NCBI GenBank assembly: GCA_003254925.1
Contig: QANZ01014570.1
Coordinates: 96,666 to 160,665 of the forward strand
From: Chamaecrista fasciculata
Lineage: Eukaryota > Streptophyta > Magnoliopsida > Fabales > Fabaceae
DNA: 64,000 nt
Direction of reading: 5' to 3'
Shown: positions 23,290 through 35,745 of the stretch, piece after piece
Layout: each line of letters opens with the position of its first letter
Position numbering within the stretch: the stretch's first letter is position 1
The notes under the pieces: model-generated
The model's database searches: none
Seen by the model: only the letters and a program-made list of their open reading frames with translations
What the model was told of the DNA's origin: nothing
Position numbers and translations under genes: made by a program

Positions 23290-23305
23290 GCAAGGCAGGT
23301 ATCTG

Positions 23306-23515
23306 ATGCACAACGGGATCACCACTGAGGAAGACTATCCTTATAAAGCAAAAGATGGTACCTGTGACACAGACAAAGAAAGTCATCTTGCAGTGAATGT
23401 AAGCGGCTATAAGAAAGTTCCTCCCGAGAATGACCTAAATCATGGAGTGACCATAGTTGGCTACGGAGATGTACTCTTCAATAAGTACTGGATTGTGAAG
23501 AATTCATGGGGTTAG
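23306..23515 (+). pseudogene. Papain-type protease scrap, unit B
   Basis: Only part of exon 2 remains: a piece from [17 protein letters not shown] to VPPEN fused to [12 protein letters not shown] and KNSWG, then a stop. Exon 1, the splice acceptor and the catalytic Cys region are gone. Compared with unit C there are three deletions of 189, 114 and 169 bp, each at a short repeated word (gcacaa, tga, ta). His and Asn of the triad survive, but no active enzyme could be made. The sequence is closer to unit C than to unit A (for example [14 protein letters not shown]). Confidence 0.9.
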
Positions 23516-24856
23516 ACTAAGAAGTTATGTTGGATGGAATAAAACAAAGATAAATTGAAATAATAACAAAACATATATAGAGATCATGCTTTTACCATTC
23601 TGGAGCGATAGCAATTTATGATGTGGTGCATCTACTATGCATAAAACTTCTTCAATTCCCTGTTATAAAAATAAAGTTTAATGCTGAACTTGTCTAAACA
23701 ATTGTACAAAGTAACTGGGACTTTTTAAGTCAGACTATGAAGAATTAATTCCGGCATTGAAACTAAAATCTCAAACTAACATATTTTGCAAAGCCAAGAT
23801 CACAGTGCTGTACTTCTCAGTCTCAAGGGGAAAGATAGTCTTACTGTAGGCTATTAAAGGCTATTATAGAAAGGTGTGCGAAGTACTAAAGATTGTATTA
23901 TTTGATTAAAAATATGCAATATATGTTAGGATGAAATGAAGAAAAGAAAGAAAATATACTGGCATTAGGATATAAGAAGGTCACAAATTTTCCCAAAGTC
24001 TTTCAATTCTAGTTCAGCTCTAACAACAGAGCAAACTGAAGGGCACCACTTCCAAAGAAGACATAAAATGAAGCAGAATATTTCTCCAGTCCTTTGTTGC
24101 TCCAATCAACAATCTTGATAGACTAAGATGAAACTTGTGCCATAACAAACTCGGTACCTGCTGAGTTTTGTCAGAAAGATAATTGAATTTATCAAGATGA
24201 AAAAGGATACAAGGATAAATATTACATACATAGAGTCAATATTATCGTGATGAAAGAAACAAGTGCAAAGCATGAGGCTTGTATCTATACAGCATCACCT
24301 CTTCTTATCCATCATTTCATACGTAAAGGCACCTTTACACGGTTAAATGAAAATGTTGAGAGCATATGGGAAAGCAAAAGGAAACAATCCCTTAAACCAT
24401 TTATAATGTTGATGAAAAAGGGAAATGTAATACTAATATTAAAGGGAGTAGAACAGAACTGTTAATGTATTTTCTTCAATTTAACCTTAGGACCTCATTG
24501 ACATTGAGAGCTTTAAACAAATTGTATGGCATTCTCGGCGAGATCATTCATATCTTACAGTCACACTCCCAGCGTCAAAACAATTTTTGGACCTGTTTTC
24601 CAAGTAAGTTAATTCCAATACTGATAGATTTGCGATGAGCTTCTTTCTTTCTTTATGATCTCTCTTTTTGCTTGACTTGAAGTTTTATATCAAGGAAATC
24701 CCCAACTCGTGACATCAGTCCTGAAATCAGCTAATGTAGAAGTATAAGAAAACAAAACTAAACCCCAGATAAGAAAAAGAATAGAAAATGGAGCAAAAGT
24801 ATTCTAGAATAATACCAAAGGCTAAAAAGCTAGACAACTGCAAGGAGTGTCTTAAT
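23516..24856. other. Unit B spacer with the unassigned block
   Basis: It corresponds to 9010-10364 of unit A. The open stretch at 24247-24465 aligns with the 9605-10116 region but its frame differs, which argues against a conserved coding sequence. No other feature seen. Confidence 0.45.
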
Positions 24857-27754
24857 TCAAAGGTAGCGTCTCCTTCTAGATCTGTTACGGCAACGAAATT
24901 GCCAGAGAACGACCACACAAATAACCAGAACCAACTGTAGAACAATTGCAACCTTTAAAGCTGAAACCAAAAAGTTTCAAGATATTACCTATAAAATTAA
25001 AATGTATGTGAAACCTTTCTGGGATAAGAAGTTACCAGTAAGGTTATAAACAGACTCCTCTGACTTCACTCCATATTTTGTCTTTTTTGCCCCAGTAGAG
25101 ACCAGATCAGTGACTTTTGAATTGTAGTCGCCAGACCTGTATTCAATATTTCCGCCCATGATACATGTATTGGGACAATGGATGCTTCCATCATACTCAT
25201 CACTCCCATCACAACAATCTGCAGAAATACCAAATAAAAATTGGAACCTGAACTTTAAGATGGTAAAAAAGTCCTTACTACCTTTATTGCATGATAAGTC
25301 AAAACACATTGCCTATTTTTTTTCTTTCCGTAACCAGGGTATCCACCATTGACAACTAATCCCCTTGCTAGCTTGCAAGCACCTCGAAGTGTAGGACAAT
25401 TGCCCCAAGGACTGAAGGTTGCTCTATACCCAAAATTAGGATTCAAAAATTTGACATTTGGTTAAGGTTCGACAAGTCCCTACCACTTGACTACACCCCT
25501 TGGGTTTCTATTGCCTATTTAAAGATTATTAGAGCAAGTACATGTCTTGTGACATGATAAACAAGATTCAGTGCCGAACCGAGCTTGGGACTATTGAGTT
25601 TTTAATTATATGATTGTTTAATCTCACCCAGTTAAGGCTTTTACATTGGTTCAAGACTCAAAGTAAGAAAGAAAGCATCAAGTGACAAGCCAAAAAAAAA
25701 AATGGTTGATCTATTATCTAAGAAAATATGATGTGCTCATTATTTGCCGGCTTTTCTCAACTTCTAAGGTCGAATCTACCACTTTTGCATGCATTTCCAT
25801 AAGCTGATCTAGCAAGAAGCCTGATTGTATTTTTTTTAAGAAATATAATACTTTTTATGAAATTCAAAAAGCCATAAAATCTAAGGAGTTCCAATTTAAG
25901 ATAATAAGCTCTTGTGCAGCAAGGTCATTCCATTATAGGTCATTCAACTCTATCAAAGAAGCATCAGAGTGGTGTTTTCTCACCTTAATGGAGGATCTGG
26001 ACAGTGGTAATAAGAAGCTTATCAAGATCAATCCTAATACAAAATGTTGATATCAAATCCTAGGCTACTTAGATACGTCTCTAAAATACTCTATCTATAC
26101 CAAGTGGTGATAGAGATAGAAGAGATGAACCAACATCTCCACTTAGGTCCATTAAAAGGCCTTTAAATCTTTAAAAGGAATATATGTAACATTCCATCAT
26201 TCTCAAAAACACAAAAATACTTACCACAAAAAAGATCATTAACACGAGAAGAAAATATGAACTGTGGCTTGCTTCCTAAGTTTTTGCAATAAAACTTTCC
26301 AGCTGGACAAGCTGAAGTTCCTGTAATTACACCAATACCTAGTGTGTTATCGACAATCAAGTAATAAATGGTATGAAAGTTTAATATAAAGGTAGTAAGG
26401 ACTCATAGATATTCACTTTTCAGTATCTAAAGGCTTTCTTATTAGTCATTACTTAATATATTTTATATTACATAAATACATTTATGCGCATTGCACTTCT
26501 GTATCACGGTTTATACTTTATTCAAGAAATAGTAAGAGAATTATGCTTGTGGTAGCTTTTGGCAATAGACATACTGTCAGCATATTGCATAACAATAGAG
26601 ACATTAGTTAGCAAAATCAGAAAATTAAAAAGTTACAAAAATAATTCCCAAACTAGAGTCCTTCTTGTCAATTTTAACCTTAACAATCAGAAGGGGAGAA
26701 CCAACACATTGGAGGCATCTAAGGTAATATAAAGCAGAGGAAATACATTAACTCATGAAAAACATTAGGTTTGGGCAAGTAATGAAAATACAATCTCATG
26801 CTCCTCTGAAATCTGAATTTAAACAAAGGACATTAAATTAGAGTTATCATGACCAAAAAATCATCATTTCCATGGTTACCAACTTTCTCTATCAAGAAAG
26901 AAACACATCAATGGAATCATATATAATCCCCTGATGACCAGAATAAGTTTAAGTAAAAATTTCCTTTCATCCATTTTCATAGCATCATAATATGCAATCT
27001 GCTACGCCATACAAACATACCCATATCTCAAAATTTGGTCAAAACCTCATTTTAGTTCTCATAACTTCTCAAACTACAAGGTGAATTCCTTTTAGGTCCT
27101 CAATTTTTTTTTGTTCCATTTTAGTCGTCAAACTTTCTCACTTGTTCCATTGTTAGTCCAAAACTTGATTTCTCCCGTTATATCTAAGTTGAACACTTGA
27201 TCTAAAGGATTTCTCTATTAAGTTTCTGACCGAATCACATTTTGTACTAACAAAGAACAAGTTTAAGAATCAAAATGGAATTCACATTACCAAAATGGGG
27301 TTTTGACCCTCAAATTTTGATTTTTTGGTCATTCTTTCTACGGTTATGAATGATACCGGGTTCATCAGTGCCATCTGCGCAGTCGCAAAAATTATCATTG
27401 AGACGATCTCGAGAGAAGGATTTTGACCCGTCCTTGCACTTGATTATCTCCGACAGATAATATTTCTCATCTGCATCCACCCACAGAACCAGCGAAGATT
27501 CAACAAAACAATAACAGACAAAAATTCTGGCCAAAAAAAAAAATTAACAGACAAAAGTGATGCATACCCACTTCAAACAAGGTTCAAACTCTATATTTCA
27601 AACAAATTAACGCACGAAATGGAGATGAAAATAAAGGATACGCAGGAATAATACCTAGGGGATGAACTCCATGGAGAGAAGGGTACGAGCAATAAGCTGT
27701 AGAAACGAGGAGGAAACAGTGATACAAGAAATAGAGGACGCGAGAATTCTCCAT
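24857..27754 (-). CDS. Glucosidase 2 subunit beta-like protein (short form), intact copy
   Basis: Five minus-strand exons, all GT-AG: 27655-27754, 27357-27470, 26225-26320, 25036-25218 and 24857-24960, total 597 nt, 198 aa with no in-frame stop. The N-terminus is a signal peptide ([16 protein letters not shown]...). [19 protein letters not shown] follows, then two cysteine/acid-rich LDLR-A-like repeats ([16 protein letters not shown] and [13 protein letters not shown]) typical of the glucosidase II beta N-terminus, which binds the alpha subunit in the ER. It lacks the C-terminal MRH lectin domain of full-length beta subunits. It ends in a membrane helix ([17 protein letters not shown]) and a basic tail ([12 protein letters not shown]). 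This matches the short plant relatives such as Arabidopsis At2g42390. A role in N-glycan trimming is therefore only inferred. The duplicate at 10365-14721 is broken. Confidence 0.9.
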
Positions 27755-27866
27755 ATCTGAATGGGAAACTTCTCACGAACGAGCCAGTGTCACTAACTTC
27801 ATTCTTTCTTGCTGTAGGGTTGACTCTTCAGTCTTCAGCCCCAATTGAATGTTCCTTGATGATGAA

Positions 27867-28018
27867 AAATATAGGTCAAAATCCTATTTTGGTCCCTAAT
27901 GTTTACCCTAAGTTCCGTTTTGGTCCCTTATGTTTTTTTGTTCCGTTTTGATCCTTAACGTTTTAGAAAAGTTTCACCATAAGATCCTAACTATTGAATA
28001 TAATCATATTTCTCTCGT
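27867..28018. repeat. Truncated fold-back element, unit B
   Basis: It begins 'ataggtcaaaatcctatttt' at the place equivalent to 14841 of unit A. Similarity stops at about 28018, where LTR-like sequence begins. Only one arm is left. Confidence 0.75.
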
Positions 28019-31000
28019 CCCATACCGTAAGCCTACCCACACTTAATCAATATCAAAAGCATAACATCTACCTGTTAATCCACGATATATACTTAACAAT
28101 ACACAGACATTCATAATATTGTCATTCACATACATACTTTTCTCAATCAATCAACTTAGAGCATCATAACTCTAAGCAAACATTGCCTCATAATATTAAT
28201 TGGAAATACAATCCTACAAAATAATAAGACACATCCTCGAACCCGTCGGAGAGCACACGCATCCACAACCAAAGCATTCACAATCACAATCATTATTACT
28301 GCCAAACTTGTGCAAGAGAGCATAGTCATATCCAAAATACAATACGAACAAACACAAACACAATCAAATTCAATCAACCCACATATACATCACACTTGAC
28401 TGAGTATTATGTGCCATCATCAATATATCAACCAATAGTCAAGCAAGCACATACATTCAGATCCAGAGTTCAACTAATTTCATCAAATCAACTTATTTAA
28501 CAGAGTTTAGGGTCAACTACCATAGAACTTAAAAGAACTCATTTAAATCCAGATAAGTATGAACAGAAGAACTCATTTACATTTCACCCATTACCATTTG
28601 GCAAACAAACCCCCAAGCGGGGCTGGGATAAGAAAGCCACTCACCTGATTCCAAATGATAGATAACGGCACCTTTTAGCTTTCCGACCAACGATCGGTGT
28701 AGGAGAATCTAAAATCACATTCACAAACAAGGACTCAATTACACAATTCAAGAATTGACTTTCAAATGACCCGAAGGCCCATCTTTTCAAAAAGCTAAAG
28801 ATAGACTTTCACAAGACACCCACTTCCTAACACTCATTCTACCCTTAGCCTCACTCACCTAGGATCCTAGCACCTAACCCAAAAAACCAACAAGAGGCTT
28901 GGGTATCAATTTGGGAGCCCTTATAATATTTGAAATCCATACATTCAAGAAGAACACACAATCAAGTTTCAAAATCAAGTCATAGGCCAACTCTTTTACA
29001 CTTTCACACTTTCTTCTCTTAAAGTAAAAATTGCACATGTCAATTACCACATTTTAAATTTGAGACTATTGTTCAAAAGACTCCCCGTAATTCCAAGTCA
29101 TTCCCTTTAGTTGACCAAAACTACCAAAATCACCCATAGGGACCAAAATGTAAGTTTAAAGCCTTGAGCAAAATAACCAAGTTTCAAAACTATGATGATA
29201 GTATAAAGCCTTAAGTGCACTTTTGGTCCCAAAACTATGATAAAGGTTTCATTTTGGTCCCATAACTTTTTTTGTTGCAATTTTGGTCCCATAACTATGA
29301 CAAAGGTTTCATTTTGGTCCCATAACTTTTTTTGTTGCAATTTTGGTCCTATAACTTCTCAAAAGGTTCCACCGTTAGTCCCTTGGTAAATTCCATCCAT
29401 ATTTAGCCGTTAAGTATGACGTGACATAATGACTAGGATCATGATGTGGCAAAATAAGATGAAATGGACTGAAATAGGATCTATATGCAACATATTAAAA
29501 CTTATCTATACCCAACCACAATATATACAAAGAGTGGTACTTCCTCTTCCTCGTCAGCCCAACGGGACTTCCTCTTCCTCGTTCCGCTTCCCGATTCGCC
29601 GTCGCCGCCACTTTGGTTGTTCGACTCTGGCTGAGGATCCCATCGACTTCGTCGGTTCCTTCTACTTGAAGTCTCTTCTTCCCCACCAAATCGGTCCCTG
29701 TCAGTACCACTCTTTGTATATTTTGTGGTTGGGTATAGATAAGTTTTAATATGTTGCATATAGATCCTATTTCAGTCCACTTCATCTTATTTTGCCACAT
29801 CATGATCCTAGTTACTATGTCACGTCATACTTAACGGCTAAATATGGATGGAATTCACCAAGGGACTAACGGTGGAACCTTTTGAGAAGTTATGGGACCA
29901 AAATTGCAACAAAAAAATTTATGGGACCAAAATGAAACCTTTGTCATAGTTATGGGACCAAAATTGCAACAAAAAAAGTTATGAGACCAAAATGAAACCT
30001 TTGTCATAGTTATGGGACCAAAAGTGCACTTAAGCCTATACTTTTTAGAACCAAACCAAAACATTATAACTCATTCATATTATTCATTGAACTTATTCAA
30101 ACCACTAATTTCAAGAAAACAAAGAGATTTTGTCAAAACCCCCAAATCTTCTAAATTTTCGTCACTTTTGAACCCTAGAGTAAAAACAGTCCCAAAACTT
30201 AATATTGTGGAGATTTAGTAGCTTCTAAAGATTCCCAACATGATATACTATCATCAATGGGTCAATTCCAACAAAGAAAATCAAGAAACAATGAATAAGT
30301 TGATGATTTTCGGACTTACTTCTATTATGGCCGAAAATGGAGAATGGAGTTTGCCCAAGCTTGTATGGCTCCCAAGATGAACATGGAGGTGGGAAGAATG
30401 AAGGGTGTAGCTCAATAATTAAACTAATGTCAAGAAACAAACAGAAATTTGAAGAGAATATAAGAAAATAGCTCAAACCTTAGAATGGAAATAGGGAAGA
30501 AAAATGGAGAGGCACAAACCAAGGGTGAAGGGATGGCCATCACCATGGGAAAGGTCGCCGGTGATGTTCTCCGACGTCGTCAGTGCCACCAACTGAGGTG
30601 GGCAGCGGCGGATGAGGACGAGGAAGGTGAGAGATCAGAGACGCGTTCTTGGAGGAAATATGCCAAGGGGAAATTTATGGGGGAAGAAAAAGAACTCTGA
30701 ACCTTTGTGGTTGAAATAACAAAAATACCCAGAAACGTTCAAATCTTTTTAAATTAGTCCTTAAAAACTTAAAATTTTAGAAATAGAATTTCTAGACAAA
30801 ATTTATATAATTGGATTCGTTTCGATGAAAAGATTCTAAATATGTAATTGGTTTTCGAAAATTTCATCTCTAACATATTTCAATTCGAGTAGTGTTTCAT
30901 CTCAACACTAAAATAAAAAGTCAAATAAAATTTTAAACTCCGTTTGCTCTCAAATTTTTACCACTAGCCAAATTAAATATGAGGATCTTAAATATGACAT

Positions 31001-31167
31001 TTAAAATCCCAAATTACCCGATTTGCTAATTTCTAAAAGAAAAAAAACTAAACTAAAGCTTCTAATATTGGCTTGAAACTAGGTTAAAATGTATCTTGAA
31101 TTCTAGAAAGGACTAATTCTATTTCCAACCACTAAAACTAAAATATATAAAATTTTAGGATCTTACA
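28019..31167 (-). mobile_element. Degraded LTR-retrotransposon-like DNA
   Basis: On the minus strand the right edge begins TGTAAGATCCTAAAATTT, a start common in plant Ty3/gypsy LTRs. A GC-richer stretch (30500-30700) could be transcribed leader. The left edge shows no clean CA end or duplication, so it is truncated or rearranged. It replaced the rest of the fold-back and SINE part of unit B. Small frames such as 30485-30700 have no recognisable domain. A fold-back element is nested at about 29200-30042. Confidence 0.45.
29200..30042. mobile_element. Long fold-back element with GC-rich loop
   Basis: Nearly perfect inverted arms of about 330 bp (29205-29540 and 29705-30042) begin 'aagtgcacttttggtccc'. 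They include duplicated 'ggtttcattttggtccca' words and the sequence 'gtatgacgtgacataatga' near the inner part. The central 160 bp is markedly GC-rich and carries two copies of 'acttcctcttcctcgt'. Frames crossing the arms appear on both strands because of the symmetry and are not genes. No clear target duplication was found. Confidence 0.8.
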
Positions 31168-31271
31168 AATATTATGTAACTTTAAATTTTGTTAAAATTA
31201 TAGTAAATGATTGAAGTTGAAAAGAATTAAATTTATTATTAAATTTGAATCAATGGTTTAGTAAAAGATTA

Positions 31272-32648
31272 GGTAAAAATATTATCGGTACCCCTAATCT
31301 ATGAGGTCATTTTCAATTATACCGCAATATTTATTTTTTGTTAACTATAACCCCAAAGTTATACATTTGAGTCAATTATACCCTAACCCCTAACTAATTA
31401 CAGAACAGTCTAGAATATTTGTCATCTTTGACAAACAGGTCCTTCCGTCCTTAGAAGCCATTAACAACCCTTCTTCTTTTACCTTAAAACATCACCACCA
31501 CAATTCATCGTCATCATCCACTCTGTTCTTATTTCCGCCGACATGGTCTTTCTCGTCGTCATCATCAGCTTCCTAATCTCCCTTAAATTACATCGCTCAC
31601 ATCCTTTTTCCTTCCCTTACAACTGCCTCTCTCAGACTCTCATTCATTTTCTCTATTTTGTCTCACTCTCCAAAGGGATTTTGAAATTACTTTACTTCTC
31701 AATTTTAACGACTACGACGGCACCGCCACCGGAGATTATGTGTTAACACTAAGAGCTAGAGCTATTGTTATTTCTGCTCGATTTCTCTGTATTCAAGGTT
31801 CACCAGTGAGTTTGTGCGGGTTGCCAGAACTGTGAAAACAGATTGGGTTTCTCAATTGCAGGGACCAATTCGTTAAATATGACAAAAATTCTGGATTGTT
31901 TTGTAATTAGTTGGGAACTCGTGTGAAAGAAAAATCTCTAGAGAATGGAGGATTTCTAAATAATGAAAACTACTTTTTTTTTTTTGTTACAAAAGACAAA
32001 GCAAAAAGCTAAGAGCTAACTAAGCGGAAAAAAAACACCACTCACATCCTCGACAGCACGAGCAGCACAATCCGAAGGACAGCTACTATACTCGACAACC
32101 TCTCTTGGCAAGGTGTGGGCATGACACTAGAACACCTCCTCTCGTTGCATTTCCATCCTTCCAACGAGAACCATCTGTATTGAATTTCAAGGTTCCATGT
32201 TGAGGATGCTCCCAAGCTATCAAAACTTCATTTCTATGTCCCACCCGATTAACACTAGAGTTGCAAAGATTAGAATTGATTATATGTCTGTTAGCAAGAA
32301 GGCTCTTAGTAGCAAGCCTATTGTGAAACATCAACCACATGAAGGCCCTAATCTTCGGGAGACCATCCCACTTCCAAAGTTTCTTCCAAATACTAGCAGA
32401 ACTGTGATCAAGAAGAGGTAACATGCTCTCATAAGTTGATTTGACAGTAATGAAAACAATCGGGTTAGGGTATAATTGTATCAAATGTGAAACTTGGGAG
32501 TATAATTGACCTTAAAACAAAAAAAAAACGTCAGGTTGGGGTATAATTGTATCAAATGTGAAACTTGAAAGTATAATTGAACTAAAAAAACGCCACGGGT
32601 ATAACTGAAAATGACCTCATAGGTGGGATACCAACAGTACTTCTACCT
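31272..32648. mobile_element. Mutator-like non-autonomous element, 1377 bp, with nested LINE
   Basis: It is flanked by perfect 9-bp duplications aaaagatta (31263-31271 and 32649-32657) and splits segment D, whose intact copy near 16150 reads agtaaaagattaaatt. Long terminal inverted repeats include 'tgaggtcattttcaattata' on the left and its inverse on the right. The interior at 31500-31900 is a non-repetitive stretch of unknown origin (a 67-codon frame at 31543-31746 begins MVFLVVIISFLISLK). It may be captured DNA, but no parent is known. Confidence 0.82.
31971..32447 (-). mobile_element. 5'-truncated L1-type LINE fragment
   Basis: Minus-strand protein pieces match a non-LTR retrotransposon: a zf-RVT-like part (IWKKLWKWDGLPKIRAFMWL) followed by the start of an RNase H domain (LKFNTDGSRWKDG), with material between them missing. 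A poly(A) tail appears as T at 31974-31985. A 10-bp duplication taatgaaaac flanks it (31961-31970 and 32448-32457), the signature of target-primed insertion. Confidence 0.88.
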
Positions 32649-33054
32649 AAAAGATTAAATTGAAACATTTATAATTTTTTAGATATTAAATTAGTAATTC
32701 ACTCTTAATTTGAGGTTCCAAATAATGTGTACTTATCTTAACCAGTGAATCATAAATAATGAGCTAAAATTAATACCCTTTCTTTTCTCAGGAGTGGTGA
32801 TTTTTTCTTTAAAAAAACAATTGTAGATAAAATAATCAAAACAGATATTCTTAATAGACCAAAATGTTTATTCCCCAAGGAAAAATTCCAAAGTTGACAT
32901 TTTCATCACAAGTGTCTAAGAACAAAAAAGGGCCCACGTTGCTTGGGCCGTGAGGCCTCTTTGCTTTACCCAAAAAAGGGGCCCATATCTAGGTTTCTAC
33001 ATGTATATAATATCAGTGTAATATACGTATAACTCCGTATGACAACATAACTTT

Positions 33055-33547
33055 TGGTCAAAACCTTATATTGGTCCCAAATACATAGAGTATATTTCAA
33101 AGTGGTCCTAAATATTTCATTTGTTTCAAACGATTGATTCTACATATTTTCATAATTTCTCAATTGGTCCCAAACCTACTTTTGGGACACGATTTAATCT
33201 CATTTGGTAACGATCTCAATTGGACTGAGAAAAAGCTCTTCTATATAGTTAATACATACTTTCGAACTCGTCGCATTCAGATTTGAAATAAGAGAGATAT
33301 GACCAACTTCGTTTGTTTGATTGCGAAATGAGCGATCCACTTTCGGGACTCGATTTAACTTCATTCCTTGATGATCCCAACTAAATAAAAAAAAGTACGT
33401 GTAAAAAACAATCATGTAACTATGAATTTATTTGAGACCAATTTGAAAATTATGAAAATATGTAGGAGCAATATGAAATAAATGTAACATTTAGGACCAA
33501 TTTAAAGTCTATCTGCTAAATTTGGGACCAATTTGAGGTTTTGACCT
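33055..33547. repeat. Fold-back element ('ggtcaaaacc' ends)
   Basis: The left 'tggtcaaaaccttatattgg' is mirrored by 'ccaatttgaggttttgacc' at the right, with further inverted words between. It is a member of the 'ggtccc' fold-back group. Confidence 0.7.
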
Positions 33548-34024
33548 AAATTTGTCAGAATGATTCGTTTAGGTTTCTTTATGAAAGTGGGTGGGCTAAA
33601 GTTTGCGTCCTGAGGTAACTTTAAAGACACCGTTTGACTTGTAAATTAAAACAGGGTTCCATCTAATCTTATCATTGTAAAGCCATGGTTTTTGGATCTG
33701 TTTGTCTGAATTTAAGATATTTTCTTTTCTTCACATATTTTTTTTTGGTTATAGCTTTTAATTTGTCTGTGGCAGTCAAGCATTCAAGGAGCAAAAGAAG
33801 AGTCAAGAACACAAATTCCAAGAGCTAGAAAGAATCAAGGAAATCAAAAGAAAATGTATAAGTGTGTGTGCAACAATTTAACATGATTAGTTTTGGTGTA
33901 CAAATCAAGTTTGAAATATATATATATATACACTCATTTGTGGATGTCACAGAAACAGCTTAATATGTGAAATTTTTCTTTTTCCATGGCAATGATTACC
34001 TAAATTTTGGATCTCTGCTAAACA

Positions 34025-34025
<1 letters not shown>

Positions 34026-34085
<60 letters not shown>

Positions 34086-34087
34086 AA
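34026..34087. repeat. (GAAA)n microsatellite
   Basis: About 15 uninterrupted copies of gaaa. Confidence 0.95.
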
Positions 34088-34170
34088 ATCTAAAAAATTG
34101 CAGTTGGTAACTGAATACTGTTATTACAATTTACAATGACACATGTTCTATATATATATAAGATTATTTT

Positions 34171-34500
34171 AGAGTAAATTGATAATTCAGTCTTTGAAAA
34201 ATCATGTATTTCTTAATTTAGTCCTTGAAAGATGCAATTACAATCAATTTAATCTTTTTATTTAAGATACTAGCTAAAATTTAATGACAAATCTGATGTA
34301 GTTCTAAATTTTGTTGACTTACACTTAAAAGTGGATGTTAGAAAATTATAATAACGGTTAACTAAATTTGAATTAACATCTAAAAAAAAGACCAAATTGA
34401 TTGTATTTACATCTTTAAAGAACTAAATCTTATATTTTTTCTATCAATGATTAAATTAAGAAATTTGTCATCTCTCAAGGACCAAATAAAACTTTGCTTT
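34171..34500. repeat. Diverged fold-back element
   Basis: 'aatttagtccttgaaagatgc' minus its last base near 34215 is mirrored by 'gcatctt...aaagaactaaat'-like sequence near 34410 and 'tcaaggaccaaat' at 34477. The arms are imperfect. Confidence 0.55.
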
Positions 34501-35745
34501 AGTGGTAAAACACATAATGGATCTTCAAGAACACTATGAACATCGTATTTTGTCCGGGTCCTTTTTGTAAATAAGTGAAGTCTTGGGTTATTAATTATTT
34601 ATATTTTAATGTAAACAAAATAAGAAAAAATAAAAAAGACCATATTAGGCTCAAGGCCCGAAACTTTTGGCCCAAGAAAGCAAAGAGTTCTCACATGTTC
34701 AAAGGGATAGAGATGCCACACATTCACAGGGATTTTCTTTTTCATGAACAAATAGAGTGTGTAAGTGATTTTCATATTCATGGACCAAATTAATTACCTC
34801 AACTCTCAATACCCAATTAATGAAGGATCCAATCATTCTCCCATTTCATGGAGGTAGGCCATACAAGGAAAAATGAAGAATGGAAATTAATCATGTGAAA
34901 AGCATAAAAGTCAAAAGACAAATCCTCCCTCTTCATCCTCCTTTTTGTCTTCTCTCATTTATTGTGATTGTCATCATAAAGGGATAAAATCAAATCATCA
35001 CTAGAAGGAGGGGAGTGAGTCACACCACTCTAGCAAGGAAATTTTATGGTCAATGAATCTTATTTAATTACATTTTCAATTCAATTAAATGGGATAAACA
35101 ATTATATTTTCTTAAGAGGACAAGAAGCAAGAGATTTCCTCAGAAGCCAACTCCAATTTTTAATTGGGAAGGAATTGACCATTCATGGTGATGACTCACA
35201 ATCTTGATGATAAAAATAAATATCATTGGCTACAAGAAAAGAGGTAGGACGCATTTTCTTTTTAAGAAAAGGAGGAGGAGAGTATGTGAGTGAGAAGGGT
35301 GAGCTTTATTTCACAAAAGACTCAACGAGAGGGTTACTTTTGAGTACCTTTAATATTGTGTATTTTACGAGAAGACCCCGAAGTACGTACCTTTTATCTC
35401 TCTCATTGTGTGAATTGTGTGTTTATTCTCGTAAAATTTTAAATTAAATTAAACTGTAAAGAGTATGAGGATGCCCGGGTAAGTCTTCTTTTTCTTTTCT
35501 TATGTGTGTTTTCCTGCCGTGACAAACACCAACCACCCAACAAAGTTATATACAGATAAATCCACTAAAGTCAACATCTGGAAAATGATTCATCAATGAA
35601 TTTGTCGGATATTTTGACTTGGAAATGACTTCAACCAATTGATGCAATATAAAGACAAATTGAATCGCTGTACGATATCACTAATGCAATTACTTGATAT
35701 CATGCTTTAGGTTTGGTATCATGTAAACCTCTTGTAATTAATTTT

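Noticed and set aside
29429..29803. Two 100-codon frames on opposite strands
   Set aside because: They mirror one another because of the fold-back arms; no domain and no codon signal.
30485..30700. 71-codon frame with a basic/acidic composition
   Set aside because: It sits in LTR-like DNA, has no start context or domain and no match to a known family that I can recall.
32086..32484. Possible Pack-MULE capture of an RNase H gene
   Set aside because: The fragment has its own poly(A) tract and 10-bp duplication, so it is a LINE inserted into the element, not captured DNA.
35226..35447. 73-codon frame followed by a possible splice site
   Set aside because: No domain, no second exon could be found and the flanks are AT-rich repeats.
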